NCBI GenBank assembly: GCA_030372985.1
Contig: JAUCQB010000014.1
Span: 1-60,884, forward strand
From: Phycisphaerae bacterium
Lineage (GTDB): Bacteria; Planctomycetota; Phycisphaerae; UBA1845; PWPN01
DNA: 60,884 bases
Direction: 5' to 3'
Below the pieces are notes generated by a model. The model worked only from the letters and a program-made list of their open reading frames with translations, did not search any database and was not told the DNA's origin. This document shows positions 1-9,121 of this stretch, piece after piece. The position numbers were made by a program, and so were the translations under genes. Numbering within the stretch: the first letter of the stretch is position 1; each line of letters begins with the position of its first letter.

Positions 1-69
1 GGCCCGGCGCCGCCCCGCCCCCCTCGACGCTCCCCTACCGAAAACTCGCGGCGGTTCTCACACATGCAC

Positions 70-1512
70 TCAATCGCGACGATCCTCAAGACGACAAAAC
101 GGCTCGACCTCCCTGAGCATCTCCGGGTGAGCCAGCGGCAACGCAACGGTCACCGTCGTACCGACCCCCAATTCGCTCTGGAAATCGAAGCGACCATGCA
201 TGGCCTCGACCATCGACCGCACGATCGCCAGCCCCAGGCCGGTACCCGGCGAGCCCGACTCGCGAGCCTGGCTCGTGCGGAAGAACTGCTGGCCGATCTT
301 CGGCAGATCATCCTTCGCCACGCCGATCCCCGTATCTCTCACCGCCATGATCAGATGCTCATCCCGGCTGAGCAGGGAGAAGGTCACCCGGCCGCCCTTG
401 GGAGTGTACTTGATCGCGTTTGATATCAGGTTCTCCGCCAGGGTCAGAAGCGTGCCGGATTCGGCACAGATGGCCGGCAGAGGCGTATCCATCTCCTCGA
501 AGAAGTCCAGACCCTTCTCCCGCGCCGCCAGTGCCTGGGCGTCGATCACGGCCCGCAGTCGATCGCCCGGATCGATCCACTCATGCCGCGGACCCCGCAC
601 GACGTCTTTGGCCTGTGACAGCAGCAACAGGTCGTTCAGCAGGGCAAGCAATTGGTCGCCCCGCGCAATTGCCCTCTCAACATGGGCGGCCGACTGGGCA
701 TCCGATTCCCTGATCTGGATGAGCAGCGCCCGAAGCAGGCTCTGCTGCGCGGCCAGCGGCGACTTGAGGTCGTGCGAGACCTTTCGGAAATACTGCGTCT
801 TTTCCTCATCGGCCTTAACCAGTTCCTGGTTGGTGCGTTCAAGCTCCCGCGTATAATCCGCGAGTTGCCGCTCCAGCCTCAGAATCTCGTGCTCCCGCTC
901 GCGAAGCCGCCGGGCAATCGACGTGCCGATGTACACGGCCGTCAACATCGCACTGGCAAACGCGACAAGAGTGATCGCAACATACCTCGGGCTCTTGTGC
1001 ACCTCCTCCAGTCCGAACAGACTGTGATGCGGCAGCCAGCCGTACATCTCCAGCAGCACCAGCGACGTGAACAGAACGATCGCCAGACCCGCCAGCATGA
1101 AGACGTCTCGCATCCGCAGCAACAGCGTGGCGATCACCATGTGGAAAACGTAGAAAAGGCAGAACGGATTTCCCGCCCCGCCGCTGGCGTGAAGGACGAA
1201 GGTCAGGGCAACCAGGTCCAGGATGATCTGGGCGGACGCTGCGACGTCAGCATACCGGGCGTGGGCTTCGGGCCGATGGTGGCTGAGCCACCCTTCGAGG
1301 AACCAGAACAGCCAGTTGTAGCCCAGGATCGCTATGCCGATGCCCGCGAGCATGCGGGCGTGGACCCGTCCAAGGGGCATCTCGATCATCAACAGGGCGG
1401 CAGCCAGAGTGGCCGCACCGAACACCCATCGAAGCTGAATAAACCATCGCAGGCGGGCCAGCAGCTCCGCCTGCTCGATGGGGACAAGTTGGTCTTCCCT
1501 CGCCGAAGGCAT
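70..1512 (-). CDS. Membrane sensor histidine kinase
   Basis: This is a two-component sensor kinase that would autophosphorylate on a histidine and pass phosphate to a response regulator. The 480-aa protein has about six hydrophobic segments in residues 25-200, with almost no periplasmic loop. A coiled-coil linker follows (about 203-240), then a HisKA domain with the motif VSHDLKSPL (phospho-acceptor H247) and a HATPase_c domain. The ATPase shows the N box (NLISNAIKYTP, about 361-371), G1 (DTGIG, 393-397) and G2 (GTGLGL, 423-428). The arrangement resembles RegB/PrrB-type kinases that sense through the membrane domain, but the signal cannot be read from sequence. No response regulator is adjacent; the pullulanase gene is divergent to it. 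All catalytic boxes are intact, so it should be active. Confidence 0.93.
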   Translation of the reverse strand: MPSAREDQLVPIEQAELLARLRWFIQLRWVFGAATLAAALLMIEMPLGRVHARMLAGIGIAILGYNWLFWFLEGWLSHHRPEAHARYADVAASAQIILDLVALTFVLHASGGAGNPFCLFYVFHMVIATLLLRMRDVFMLAGLAIVLFTSLVLLEMYGWLPHHSLFGLEEVHKSPRYVAITLVAFASAMLTAVYIGTSIARRLREREHEILRLERQLADYTRELERTNQELVKADEEKTQYFRKVSHDLKSPLAAQQSLLRALLIQIRESDAQSAAHVERAIARGDQLLALLNDLLLLSQAKDVVRGPRHEWIDPGDRLRAVIDAQALAAREKGLDFFEEMDTPLPAICAESGTLLTLAENLISNAIKYTPKGGRVTFSLLSRDEHLIMAVRDTGIGVAKDDLPKIGQQFFRTSQARESGSPGTGLGLAIVRSMVEAMHGRFDFQSELGVGTTVTVALPLAHPEMLREVEPFCRLEDRRD

Positions 1513-1747
1513 ATCATGTCACCGGGACACACGCGATCGAACGCACGCTGATCGGTCGGGCCGACAAAAGTCACCGTCAGGATCGCACGCAGCCCGCCGA
1601 GCCGCATTCTACCATCGATCGGCCGCTTTCCAACAGCGGCGCGAGACCGTCTGGGAGGTGCGGCAGCGGCAAGAGAACAAGGCGGCCCCCAGGGCACCCT
1701 GAGCTCTTGTCTTGGGGCTCGCGGCACGCCTGCCGAGGACCAAACGA

Positions 1748-3883
1748 ATGCATCCGGAGATGGTGCTGGCGACGCTTGAGGCCGAATGCCTGATCGGCCT
1801 GCGGTTTCGGCGAAGGACGCCGGTCGCGGAGTGTCGGCCAGATCGCTTCCAGCTCCTCCGCGACGACGGCCGGATCATCGGCATTCGTTCGACACAGGCT
1901 CGCCGACCGCTCCGCGGCAAGTCCTCCCGCTACCTCCTTGAAACCGAACGCCCCGTCGACTTCCGCGGACGCTCCTGGATCATTCAGGCCGACGGCTTCG
2001 GCCAGACGCCGCTTCGCATGGGTGGGTTGCTGCAGGACCCCGCACTCTTCTATGACCCGAGCAGTGTTCTTGGGGCCTCCTGGATGCCCGAGGCCACGAC
2101 CTTCCGTGTCTTCGCCCCGACAGCTGCGGAGGTGCAGGTAGTCGTTGCCGATTCTCCGGAGGGCGATCACGACCGGTCCCTGCATGACATGCGGCTTCTC
2201 TCCTCGGGTGTGTGGGAAGTGACCGTTCCGGGCCATCTTGAGGGCAAGTACTACGCTTACGTGTTGGCAGGCCCGGGCTGTGACCCTGCCCGGGAAATCA
2301 TCGATATCTACGCCACCTGCACACAGGGCCGCAGCTCGCGGTCGCTCATCGTGGACCTCCTGGAAACCGACCCGCCCGGCTTTCGCAACCATCAGTTCCC
2401 GCAGTTGGCTCATCCCACCGACGCGATCATCTACGAAATGCACGTCCGCGATTTCACCATCGCCGCCGATTCGGGCGTGTGTCACAAGGGCAAATACCTG
2501 GGCCTGACGGAATCCGGCACCCATCTGCCGGGCGATCCGAGTGTGTGCACGGGGCTCGACCACCTCTGCGAACTCGGCGTCACGCACGTGCAGCTCATGC
2601 CCGTTGCCGATTTCGACAATGACGAGACGGATGACGACCCGTACGATTGGGGCTACATGCCGTCTCATTTCAACTCCCCCGACGGCTGGTACGCCACATC
2701 GCGCGAGGGGCCCGCACGCATCATCGAGCTCAAACGCGCCATCCAGGCTTTCCACGAGCGAGGAATCGGCGTGATCCTCGATGTCGTCTACAACCACACG
2801 TCGCCGTGTGCGAGTTTCGAGCGGCTGGTGCCGGACTACTACTACCGCATGACCTGCCACGGGCGATTTGCCAACGGTTCAGGCTGCGGCAACGAGTTCC
2901 GCAGTGAAAGCCCGATGGCCCGCCGGTTCCTGCTCGATTCGCTGAAGTACTGGGTTCGCGAATACCGCGTGGACGGCTTCCGGTTCGACCTGATGGGCCT
3001 GATCGACTGCAAGACAATGCTGCGGATCAAGGCCGAGCTGGAGGCCATCAGGCCGGGGATCCTGATCTATGGAGAGCCCTGGGCCGCAGCTCCCACGCCG
3101 CTTCGACCGTTGACCGACCGATGGCGCCTTCAGAACACAGGCATCGGAGCCTTCAACGACTGCATCCGCAACGCGATCAAGGGCGACGTCAACGGCGCCA
3201 GGCCCGGATTCATCCAGACCGGCGACCACGTGGAGGATCTCCGTCACGGCCTCGAAGGCTCGATCCATGTGAACACCATGAACCCGGCCGAGACGGTCAA
3301 CTACTTCGAATGCCACGACAATCTGACCGCATGGGACAAGCTGGCCCTGAGCGTTCCCCACGAAACCGAGGAGACCCGCCGGCGCATGATGCGGCTTGCC
3401 GCCCTGATTCTGTTCTGCTCTCGGGGCATCGCCTTGATGCACAGCGGACAGGAGTTCTGCCGAAGCAAGCGGGGTTCACACAACAGCTACAACCTCCCCG
3501 ATGAAATCAACCGGATCGACTGGTCGCTGAAGAAGACGTATGCGGACGTCTGGGCATATCACCGCGGCATGATCGCCATACGCAAGCAGCACCCCATCCT
3601 GCGGCTGCGAACCCGCCAGGAGATCGAACGTCGTGTCAGCTTTGATGACTCGCCCCATCCGAAATGCATCGTCTGTCACCTCGACGGCAGCGGCCTGGAC
3701 GGCGAGTCGGCGGATGAAATGCTGCTCCTGCTCAACGGCCACCATGAGGCGGTCGAATTCCGCCTTCCCCCAGGCAAGTGGAGCGTTCTGGCCGAGGCCG
3801 ACCGAGCCGGTGTGGAACCCCTCGGAACGGCCGTCGAGTGCGTCACACTGCCGCCGCACTCGGGGATGCTGCTGGCCCGGTGA
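1748..3883 (+). CDS. pulA: Type I pullulanase (GH13 debranching enzyme)
   Basis: The enzyme hydrolyses alpha-1,6 branches in pullulan, glycogen or starch-like glucans. From ATG 1748 it is 711 aa. I chose this start because GAGGA lies about 10 nt upstream; a TTG at 1712 in the same frame has no ribosome site. A CBM48-like N-terminal domain precedes the GH13 barrel. The barrel shows YEMHVRDFT (about 229-237), the pullulanase signature DWGYMP (about 300-305), DVVYNHT, DGFRFDLMG with nucleophile D414, YGEPW with acid/base E443, and ECHDNLT with D524. No signal peptide is visible, so the enzyme is probably cytoplasmic and acts on glycogen or imported oligosaccharides. GlgX-type debranching enzyme was considered, but the DWGY motif favours pullulanase. 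Confidence 0.9.
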   Translation: MHPEMVLATLEAECLIGLRFRRRTPVAECRPDRFQLLRDDGRIIGIRSTQARRPLRGKSSRYLLETERPVDFRGRSWIIQADGFGQTPLRMGGLLQDPALFYDPSSVLGASWMPEATTFRVFAPTAAEVQVVVADSPEGDHDRSLHDMRLLSSGVWEVTVPGHLEGKYYAYVLAGPGCDPAREIIDIYATCTQGRSSRSLIVDLLETDPPGFRNHQFPQLAHPTDAIIYEMHVRDFTIAADSGVCHKGKYLGLTESGTHLPGDPSVCTGLDHLCELGVTHVQLMPVADFDNDETDDDPYDWGYMPSHFNSPDGWYATSREGPARIIELKRAIQAFHERGIGVILDVVYNHTSPCASFERLVPDYYYRMTCHGRFANGSGCGNEFRSESPMARRFLLDSLKYWVREYRVDGFRFDLMGLIDCKTMLRIKAELEAIRPGILIYGEPWAAAPTPLRPLTDRWRLQNTGIGAFNDCIRNAIKGDVNGARPGFIQTGDHVEDLRHGLEGSIHVNTMNPAETVNYFECHDNLTAWDKLALSVPHETEETRRRMMRLAALILFCSRGIALMHSGQEFCRSKRGSHNSYNLPDEINRIDWSLKKTYADVWAYHRGMIAIRKQHPILRLRTRQEIERRVSFDDSPHPKCIVCHLDGSGLDGESADEMLLLLNGHHEAVEFRLPPGKWSVLAEADRAGVEPLGTAVECVTLPPHSGMLLAR

Positions 3884-3942
3884 GCAAACCCGGCGGACGA
3901 GATCCGAATGGCGAAGGAAATCCGCGGAAGTAGTCAGTAATC

Positions 3943-3998
3943 AGTTGTCAGTGCTCAGTCAGGTCTGCGCCGACCACAAAGACTGAAGACTGACAACT
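3943..3998. repeat. Inverted repeat between convergent genes
   Basis: A perfect 10-bp inverted repeat, AGTTGTCAGT (3943-3952) and ACTGACAACT (3989-3998), has further inner pairing (CAGTC with GACTG). It sits between the convergent pullulanase and DHH phosphoesterase genes, so it could act as a two-way terminator, although it has no T tract. Directly after it, TGGTCATTGG occurs twice (about 4037-4060). Simple CAGT-rich repeats like this are often dispersed in genomes of this type. Confidence 0.5.
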
Positions 3999-4073
3999 AA
4001 GAACTGACCACTCGATTTGATCATTCGGATTTGACTGGTCATTGGGCCTTGGTCATTGGCCATTCTCGCGACC

Positions 4074-5120
4074 CTACAGGTTCTCCAGGATCTCCCTCTT
4101 GGGCACGAGTCGGCTGCCCCGTTGCGCATCGACGCCGCAGACGCCCAGCCAGCGGTTCCGCAGCTCACTCTGAAGGTCCTCGCTGACGCGCTCGCCGCGG
4201 GCGATGTTCGAGACCTTGCCACCGGCCCGTTGGCGATGCCCCCCGCCATGCCCGAGCCCCTTGAGAGACTTGGCGACCAGATCACTGGCGTCGCCCGAAC
4301 CCGCCTTGGCCCGAACCGAAACCAGCAGATCGCCGCCGACCACGCCGCCCACCATCACGCGGGTCAGGTCGCGGTGTCGAATCAGCAGGTCGGCCACTTC
4401 GGCGATGATCTCCGAGCCGCCGGCCCGCGGCAGGAAACACAGTGCCGCATCGTCGTAGACAAAGGTGTTCTGCATGGCCAGCAGAAGATCGGCGTAGTAG
4501 TCGGGCTGCAACGGAGCGTTCTCGATATCGGTGAGTTTCTGATGGTCGGCGCGCAGACTCAGCCATCGCATGGCCCGATGATCGGCGGCCGAAAAACCCC
4601 GCAAGCCCGTGGCATCGGTCCGGATGGCATAGGTCAGAGCGGTCGCCAACGCAGGCCCGGGATCCATATGCTGTTCCCGCAGGTAGTGCGCCGCGATGGT
4701 GGCCGAGGCGACGACTTTGGGCCTGATGTCGCAGAATGGCACGCGCGGCCGTCGGCCCTCGTGTTGATGGTGATCGATCACCGCCGTGGGGAGGCTAGCG
4801 TCGCCGAGCAGATGATTCACCGCCTGAGGACTGGCGTCGACCAGGACAGTGGCCGTGCCCTCGGGCACCTCGATCTGATCCACGAGTTCAAGCGGGGGTT
4901 CGAGCAACTCGACCATTCGCCGGTTCTCGGCCCTGAAGATAGCACCCCCGGCAACAAATCGGACGGGCAGACTCGTCTTCTCGCGGACCATCGCGACAAT
5001 CGCCCAGCCGGAGGCAATTGCATCCGGGTCAGGGTTATCGTGCGTCAGCACAAGAACGTGCTGATAGCCCGACAACACTTTCAACAGGCGATCGGAACGC
5101 TTGGCTCCAGCGACGGTCAT
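4074..5120 (-). CDS. nrnA: DHH family phosphoesterase (NrnA-like)
   Basis: This is a DHH/DHHA1 phosphoesterase, probably degrading nanoRNA (2-5 nt RNA) and/or pAp, as in the NrnA family. The N-terminal DHH domain has THDNPDPDAIASG (metal-binding Asp residues), an ASP-rich DAS motif, and the signature VIDHH. The DHHA1 domain ends with the glycine-rich GHGGGHRQRAGG loop that binds substrate. The start is uncertain. GTG 5135, ATG 5129 and ATG 5120 share one frame; I prefer 5120 because GGAG lies nine nt before it. That gives 348 aa, normal for the family. About 40 residues follow the GGHRQRAGG loop. It is convergent with pulA and has no clear operon partner. Confidence 0.88.
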   Translation of the reverse strand: MTVAGAKRSDRLLKVLSGYQHVLVLTHDNPDPDAIASGWAIVAMVREKTSLPVRFVAGGAIFRAENRRMVELLEPPLELVDQIEVPEGTATVLVDASPQAVNHLLGDASLPTAVIDHHQHEGRRPRVPFCDIRPKVVASATIAAHYLREQHMDPGPALATALTYAIRTDATGLRGFSAADHRAMRWLSLRADHQKLTDIENAPLQPDYYADLLLAMQNTFVYDDAALCFLPRAGGSEIIAEVADLLIRHRDLTRVMVGGVVGGDLLVSVRAKAGSGDASDLVAKSLKGLGHGGGHRQRAGGKVSNIARGERVSEDLQSELRNRWLGVCGVDAQRGSRLVPKREILENL

Positions 5121-5165
5121 CACGCGCATCTCCACGCCGGGAAGTCAGGACCAAGCCGCTCGTCG

Positions 5166-5828
5166 TCACGGCGGTGAGATGGGAACGGACGTGTCCTCGT
5201 AAGGCTCCACCACCTTGGCCCAGCGAGTCTTCTCCACCCACTCGGTATGACCATCGAGGAACAACACGTGAACCCCCTCATCGCCATGGTTCGCGATCGG
5301 TTCGTAAACCAGCGGCTTGTTCGCCCCGTCTTTTGTGGACCACCCGGGAACATAGCGGTAGTTGGACTGTCCTCCGCTGCTCGGACATTCCAGGTTCTTG
5401 GCTGATATGCCGGCACGTGCCAGCGCCTTGGCGGGGTCGTCCGGAAAATCGCCGTTGTTTTCGACGGCGTAGTTCACGAAGGCCATGCTCAGAGGCCGCA
5501 TGTTCGCCTGGCAAGCGGTGCGTCTGGCCAACTCGCGAGCCCGGGCAAAAGACGGCAACAGAATCGCCACCATCAGCGGCCCCATGAAAACCAGCGAAAA
5601 GCCGCCTGTACAGATGCCGCCGATGGCCATCCCCTTGCCACCGTGACGAACGGGATCGCTGCTCGCCCTGATCACCGCGATGATGCCCAGAATCAGCCCT
5701 ACCAGCCCCAGGGGCGGGAAGCAAAAGCCCAAAATGCCGCACACCAGCGCGGCGACGGCCATCCCCACGCTGGGCGACGTGTTGTACGAAGTCTGCATCT
5801 GAGGAGTCATCGTTGGTTGATCAGCCAT
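5166..5828 (-). CDS. DUF4190 membrane segment fused to a pseudopilin-like domain
   Basis: The 220-aa membrane protein has a Shine-Dalgarno AAGGAG just before its ATG. Residues 20-60 form a DUF4190-like glycine-rich double hydrophobic segment ending in a short basic stretch (DPVRHGGKG). A second hydrophobic segment (about 68-90) runs into LLPSFARARELARRTACQ, which closely resembles the post-membrane helix of planctomycete DUF1559 type IV pilin-like proteins. The C-terminus HVLFLDGHTEWV matches the H-X9-DG type end of that family. No prepilin peptidase site of the GFTLIE kind is visible; the DUF4190 module occupies its place. The likely role is a membrane-anchored pseudopilin-like surface protein; its function is unknown. 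Confidence 0.72.
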   Translation of the reverse strand: MADQPTMTPQMQTSYNTSPSVGMAVAALVCGILGFCFPPLGLVGLILGIIAVIRASSDPVRHGGKGMAIGGICTGGFSLVFMGPLMVAILLPSFARARELARRTACQANMRPLSMAFVNYAVENNGDFPDDPAKALARAGISAKNLECPSSGGQSNYRYVPGWSTKDGANKPLVYEPIANHGDEGVHVLFLDGHTEWVEKTRWAKVVEPYEDTSVPISPP

Positions 5829-6055
5829 GAGTCAACTCCTTTCGAATTGCCCGAACCAGAACACGGAGGATAACCATTCTGAACCCGAGGTTCCAGCCGG
5901 AGATGATGTCTCGCAGTAATCTGCTGGCTGGACAACCGGGGCAACGCACGGCTAGAATTCGGCCTCTCAAGTCCGCACTCTGCCTTTGGAGACGTGGCCA
6001 AGAGCCGGAGTGCCCTGGTCGTTCAAGGACAAGACCCACATACGGAGGCACCACC

Positions 6056-7297
6056 ATGAGATGGGCTCACCATTTGGCATGGCTGACTGGTTGCGCGGCC
6101 GGATCTCTCCTCTTCGGATGCCAACAGCCGCCGGCAACAGATGCCGCCCCCGCTGTCCGGCGCGAGGCCCGTGTTCGGACGGAAAACGCCCTGTGGATCG
6201 AGACGCCGCCGGAGCGACGATTTCACAACAACCGGGAGGTGGTCGTCGCCGAGATGCAGGGCCCCGGTATGATCACCATGATCCATTTTGCCTATCCCCA
6301 CCGGGCAATCGCCGCACCGAAGGAATATCACCTGAACCGCGACCTCCTGCTGCGAATCTGGTGGGACGACGAGAAGGAGCCAAGCGTCGACTGCCCGATG
6401 GTGGACTTCTTCTGCGATCCGGCCGGCCTCCGCGAGGTCGTCAGCACCGCCCTGACCAACAAGAAACGCGGCTGGAACGCGTATTTCCAGATGCCCTTCC
6501 GCAAGTCGGCCAAGATCATGCTGATCTACGAAGGCCCCGAGCCGCCCGGCGAGAAGCTGTGGGCGATGATGCCCTGCTACAGCTACGTCATGTGGCGATC
6601 GACGCCCGTGCCGCCGCAAGCACCCTACTTCCACGCATGGTGGAACCAGAAAGCGGTCCTCACCGGGAAGGAAGAGTACCCGGCACTGCGAGCCGAGGGC
6701 CGCGGCGAGTTTATCGGATGGAACGTCACGGTCCGGCGGCCGGGGTCGCCCGGCTACCCGGTGGATATGAACGAGAAGTTCTACATCGACGGCGAGGAAA
6801 CGGCATCGGTGGAGTTCCAGGGCATCGAAGACTCGTTCGGCTTCAGTTGGGGCTTCCCCGAAGTCGAGAACATCTATCCGACGCTCGGCTACTGGCCGTT
6901 GATGAAAGGGGCGGCGGCCTATCGCTTCTTCCTGAACGACTCGATTGCTTTCAGCAAGTCCCTGGCCGTGGACATCGGCTACGGGGCCAATGAAGATGCG
7001 ATGTTCCGCCGCGAGTTCAGCAAGCCGGGCACCCAGCTACAGTTTTCCAGCACCTGCTACTGGTACCAGACTGAACCGCATCTGCCATTCCCGCCGATGA
7101 TCCCGGTCACGGAGCGGGCCCCGGCCCCCGAGAGAATGTTCTGGCCGGAGGAACCCCCGCCGCTGCCGTCCGCCGAGAATCTGCGATCCCGGGGCGTCAC
7201 GCTGTACGTGGCCTGCGGACACCCTGAAAGGGAGATCCTGTTTACCGAGCCCGGCTTTGGCACCACCATCAAGCAGGGCTACGACTGGGCCGGCTGA
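6056..7297 (+). CDS. GH172/DUF2961-like lipoprotein, ends at an in-frame TGA
   Basis: This is a secreted glycoside hydrolase-like protein of the DUF2961 (GH172) family, whose known members act on fructan or arabinofuranan-type sugars. From ATG 6056 (GGAGG eight nt upstream) it has 413 codons. A lipoprotein signal peptide ends at GSLLFGC (residues about 18-24), which would anchor it to the membrane. The core contains MQGPGMITMIHFA and the DUF2961 middle section (LLLRIWWDDEKEPSVDCP, PVDFFCDP-like), then DIGYGANED. The frame stops at TGA 7295-7297, but the same frame continues open to 7615 with protein-like sequence. The annotated product therefore probably lacks its last domain. It may be a nonsense mutant, a recoded codon or a sequencing error. 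Confidence 0.8.
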   Translation: MRWAHHLAWLTGCAAGSLLFGCQQPPATDAAPAVRREARVRTENALWIETPPERRFHNNREVVVAEMQGPGMITMIHFAYPHRAIAAPKEYHLNRDLLLRIWWDDEKEPSVDCPMVDFFCDPAGLREVVSTALTNKKRGWNAYFQMPFRKSAKIMLIYEGPEPPGEKLWAMMPCYSYVMWRSTPVPPQAPYFHAWWNQKAVLTGKEEYPALRAEGRGEFIGWNVTVRRPGSPGYPVDMNEKFYIDGEETASVEFQGIEDSFGFSWGFPEVENIYPTLGYWPLMKGAAAYRFFLNDSIAFSKSLAVDIGYGANEDAMFRREFSKPGTQLQFSSTCYWYQTEPHLPFPPMIPVTERAPAPERMFWPEEPPPLPSAENLRSRGVTLYVACGHPEREILFTEPGFGTTIKQGYDWAG

Positions 7298-7336
7298 CCG
7301 CCGCCCGTCTTCCACTGCCGAGCGGACAACAACGAG

Positions 7337-7615
7337 GTGCAGATTGAGTTGACCGTCCCGAAAAAGGCCGAGGGCACGCTCCGGCTCTTTATCATCGATC
7401 CGGACAACTTCGACGGCGGCCGCAAGCAGGAGGTCTTCATCGGCGACAAGAGTATGGGTACCTTCGACAAGTTCCAGGAAGGCCGCTGGGTCGAGGCCAG
7501 AGTCACCGGCGACATGACCACCGAAGGCAAGCTGATGATCAAGGCGACCAACCGGGCCGGGAAGGGAAACGCCGTGATCTCGATCATCGAATGGGTGGCG
7601 AAACAGGAACGATGA
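7337..7615 (+). CDS. C-terminal fragment of the GH172-like protein
   Basis: This 92-codon frame is in phase with the upstream GH172-like gene and separated from it only by TGA 7295. The codons between (7298-7336) read PPPVFHCRADNNE, ordinary protein sequence. The fragment has a beta-sandwich look: TLRLFIIDPDNFDGGRKQEV, then GRWVEARVTGD and NAVISIIEWV. I would expect this to be the last domain of the full-length enzyme. The nominal GTG 7337 start has no good ribosome site, so independent translation is doubtful. Downstream, 7600-7690 holds two imperfect copies of the gene's last coding bases (GATGATCGAATGG), a small tandem duplication. Confidence 0.5.
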   Translation: MQIELTVPKKAEGTLRLFIIDPDNFDGGRKQEVFIGDKSMGTFDKFQEGRWVEARVTGDMTTEGKLMIKATNRAGKGNAVISIIEWVAKQER

Positions 7616-7836
7616 TCGAATGGTTTTCGAGGCGGGAATGATGATCGCATGCGTGGAGAAATGGGGACGATGATCGAATGGGTGGCAGCAAAAGAGGAGA
7701 CAGGATTCGGACTGCGGATTTCAAATCTGAAATCCCAGATCTGAAATGCCGGATGTCAGATTCCCAGTGGCAAACCGCAGAATGCGGATTGCAGGCCATT
7801 GGCCGGGCCCATGCCGCCCAATGAATTGAGGACACC

Positions 7837-8976
7837 ATGAGCACCAAGACAATCAACCGGCGTCGCTTCATCCAATACGCGGGCCATTCGACCACGGCCG
7901 TCTGCGCGGTCGCGGCGGGCTCCGCGCGCCTGGCAGCACAGGCTCGGACCGGCGGCAGGGACCCCGCGCAGGGCGATCAGCGTCTGTCGATCGAGCAACT
8001 GCGGCAATGGGAGTCGCTCCGCTACGGCATGTTCATCCACTTTGGGATGAGCACGTACGTGCAGAACGAGCTGCCCGACGGCAAAGCCCCTGCGTCGACC
8101 TACGCACCGGACAAGCTCGACGTCGACCAGTGGATCTCGGTCGCCCGCGACGCGGGGATGAAATATGCAGTGCTCACGACCAAGCACGTCGCCGGCCACT
8201 GCCTCTGGCCGAGCAAGCACACCAGCTATTCGGTGGCCAACAGCGGCAACAAGACCGACGTCGTCGAGCAGTTCGTCAAAGTTTGCGAGAAACGCGGCGT
8301 GCTGCCCGGCTTTTACTACTGTTCGTGGGACAATCACAACCGCTTCGGCAGCCGCACCCCATCGGACCCGAATACCCTCTGGGAATTCGGCATGAACAAG
8401 TTCGCCGAGATGGAGCGGAGGACCTCGACGCAACCCTCCGCCCCCCTGCCGGCATACACCACCTCGGTCTATCAGGGCTTCCAGACGATGCAGATCACCG
8501 AGCTGCTGACCCAGTACGGGCCGATCGCCGAGACCTGGATTGACATTCCCGGCGTCCTCGGCCGGGGATACCGCGAGTACCTGTACAACCACATCGCCCG
8601 TCTCCAGCCGCAGACGGTCATCATGATGAACAGCGGTATCAGCAGCGGGGAAAGCTACCCGGTGGATTACGCCTGGCCTTCCGACATCATCGCCATCGAG
8701 CGGCGGCTGCCGCCCGGCAAAGGCCACGAGACATGGCGCACCATCGAAGACCGTCGCTATTACATGCCCGGCGAGGTCTGCGACCCGATCGGCAAGGACT
8801 GGTTCTTCACGCCGGATGACAGACCGAGATCAGACGACGCCTTGCTGGATATTCTTCAAAACTGCCTTGATCGCGGCGTCAACCTGCTTCTCGACGTGCC
8901 GCCGGACAAACACGGACTGATTCCCGACATGCATCTTCAGGCCCTGCAGCGGCTGAGAGCCAATGCGAAAATCTGA
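7837..8976 (+). CDS. Alpha-L-fucosidase-like glycoside hydrolase (GH29)
   Basis: This 379-aa exported glycosidase begins with a Tat-type signal (NRRRFIQYAG at residues 7-16 and a hydrophobic stretch to about 33). GAGG lies six nt before the ATG. The GH29 catalytic domain starts at RYGMFIHFGMSTY (about 62-74) and includes YAVLTTKHVAGHCLWPS and PGFYYCSWDNHNR. The nucleophile is probably D236 in ETWIDIPG, where the family typically has E-L/x-W-F/I-D. The end reads LLLDVPPDKHG, also typical. Beta-sandwich C-terminal domains found in many GH29 enzymes are missing, so this is the catalytic barrel alone. With the GH172-like gene directly upstream it may form a polysaccharide-degradation pair. Exact linkage specificity cannot be told. 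Confidence 0.86.
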   Translation: MSTKTINRRRFIQYAGHSTTAVCAVAAGSARLAAQARTGGRDPAQGDQRLSIEQLRQWESLRYGMFIHFGMSTYVQNELPDGKAPASTYAPDKLDVDQWISVARDAGMKYAVLTTKHVAGHCLWPSKHTSYSVANSGNKTDVVEQFVKVCEKRGVLPGFYYCSWDNHNRFGSRTPSDPNTLWEFGMNKFAEMERRTSTQPSAPLPAYTTSVYQGFQTMQITELLTQYGPIAETWIDIPGVLGRGYREYLYNHIARLQPQTVIMMNSGISSGESYPVDYAWPSDIIAIERRLPPGKGHETWRTIEDRRYYMPGEVCDPIGKDWFFTPDDRPRSDDALLDILQNCLDRGVNLLLDVPPDKHGLIPDMHLQALQRLRANAKI

Positions 8977-9121
8977 CCGCGGGCTTCTCGACCCTCGTGT
9001 CCGGGCAACCGGTCGACGGCTGACTCGGAGTCCGGCTGCTACAGGCAGATATGAATGACACCGGAGCCTGCCGGGACAGGGCACGTACGTTCCACCCAGC
9101 CCGTGAGGTATACTGCAAGCC

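Noticed and set aside
7600..7690. GATGATCGAATGG repeats as a regulatory array
   Set aside because: They match the last codons of the preceding frame, so a local slippage duplication is the simpler explanation.
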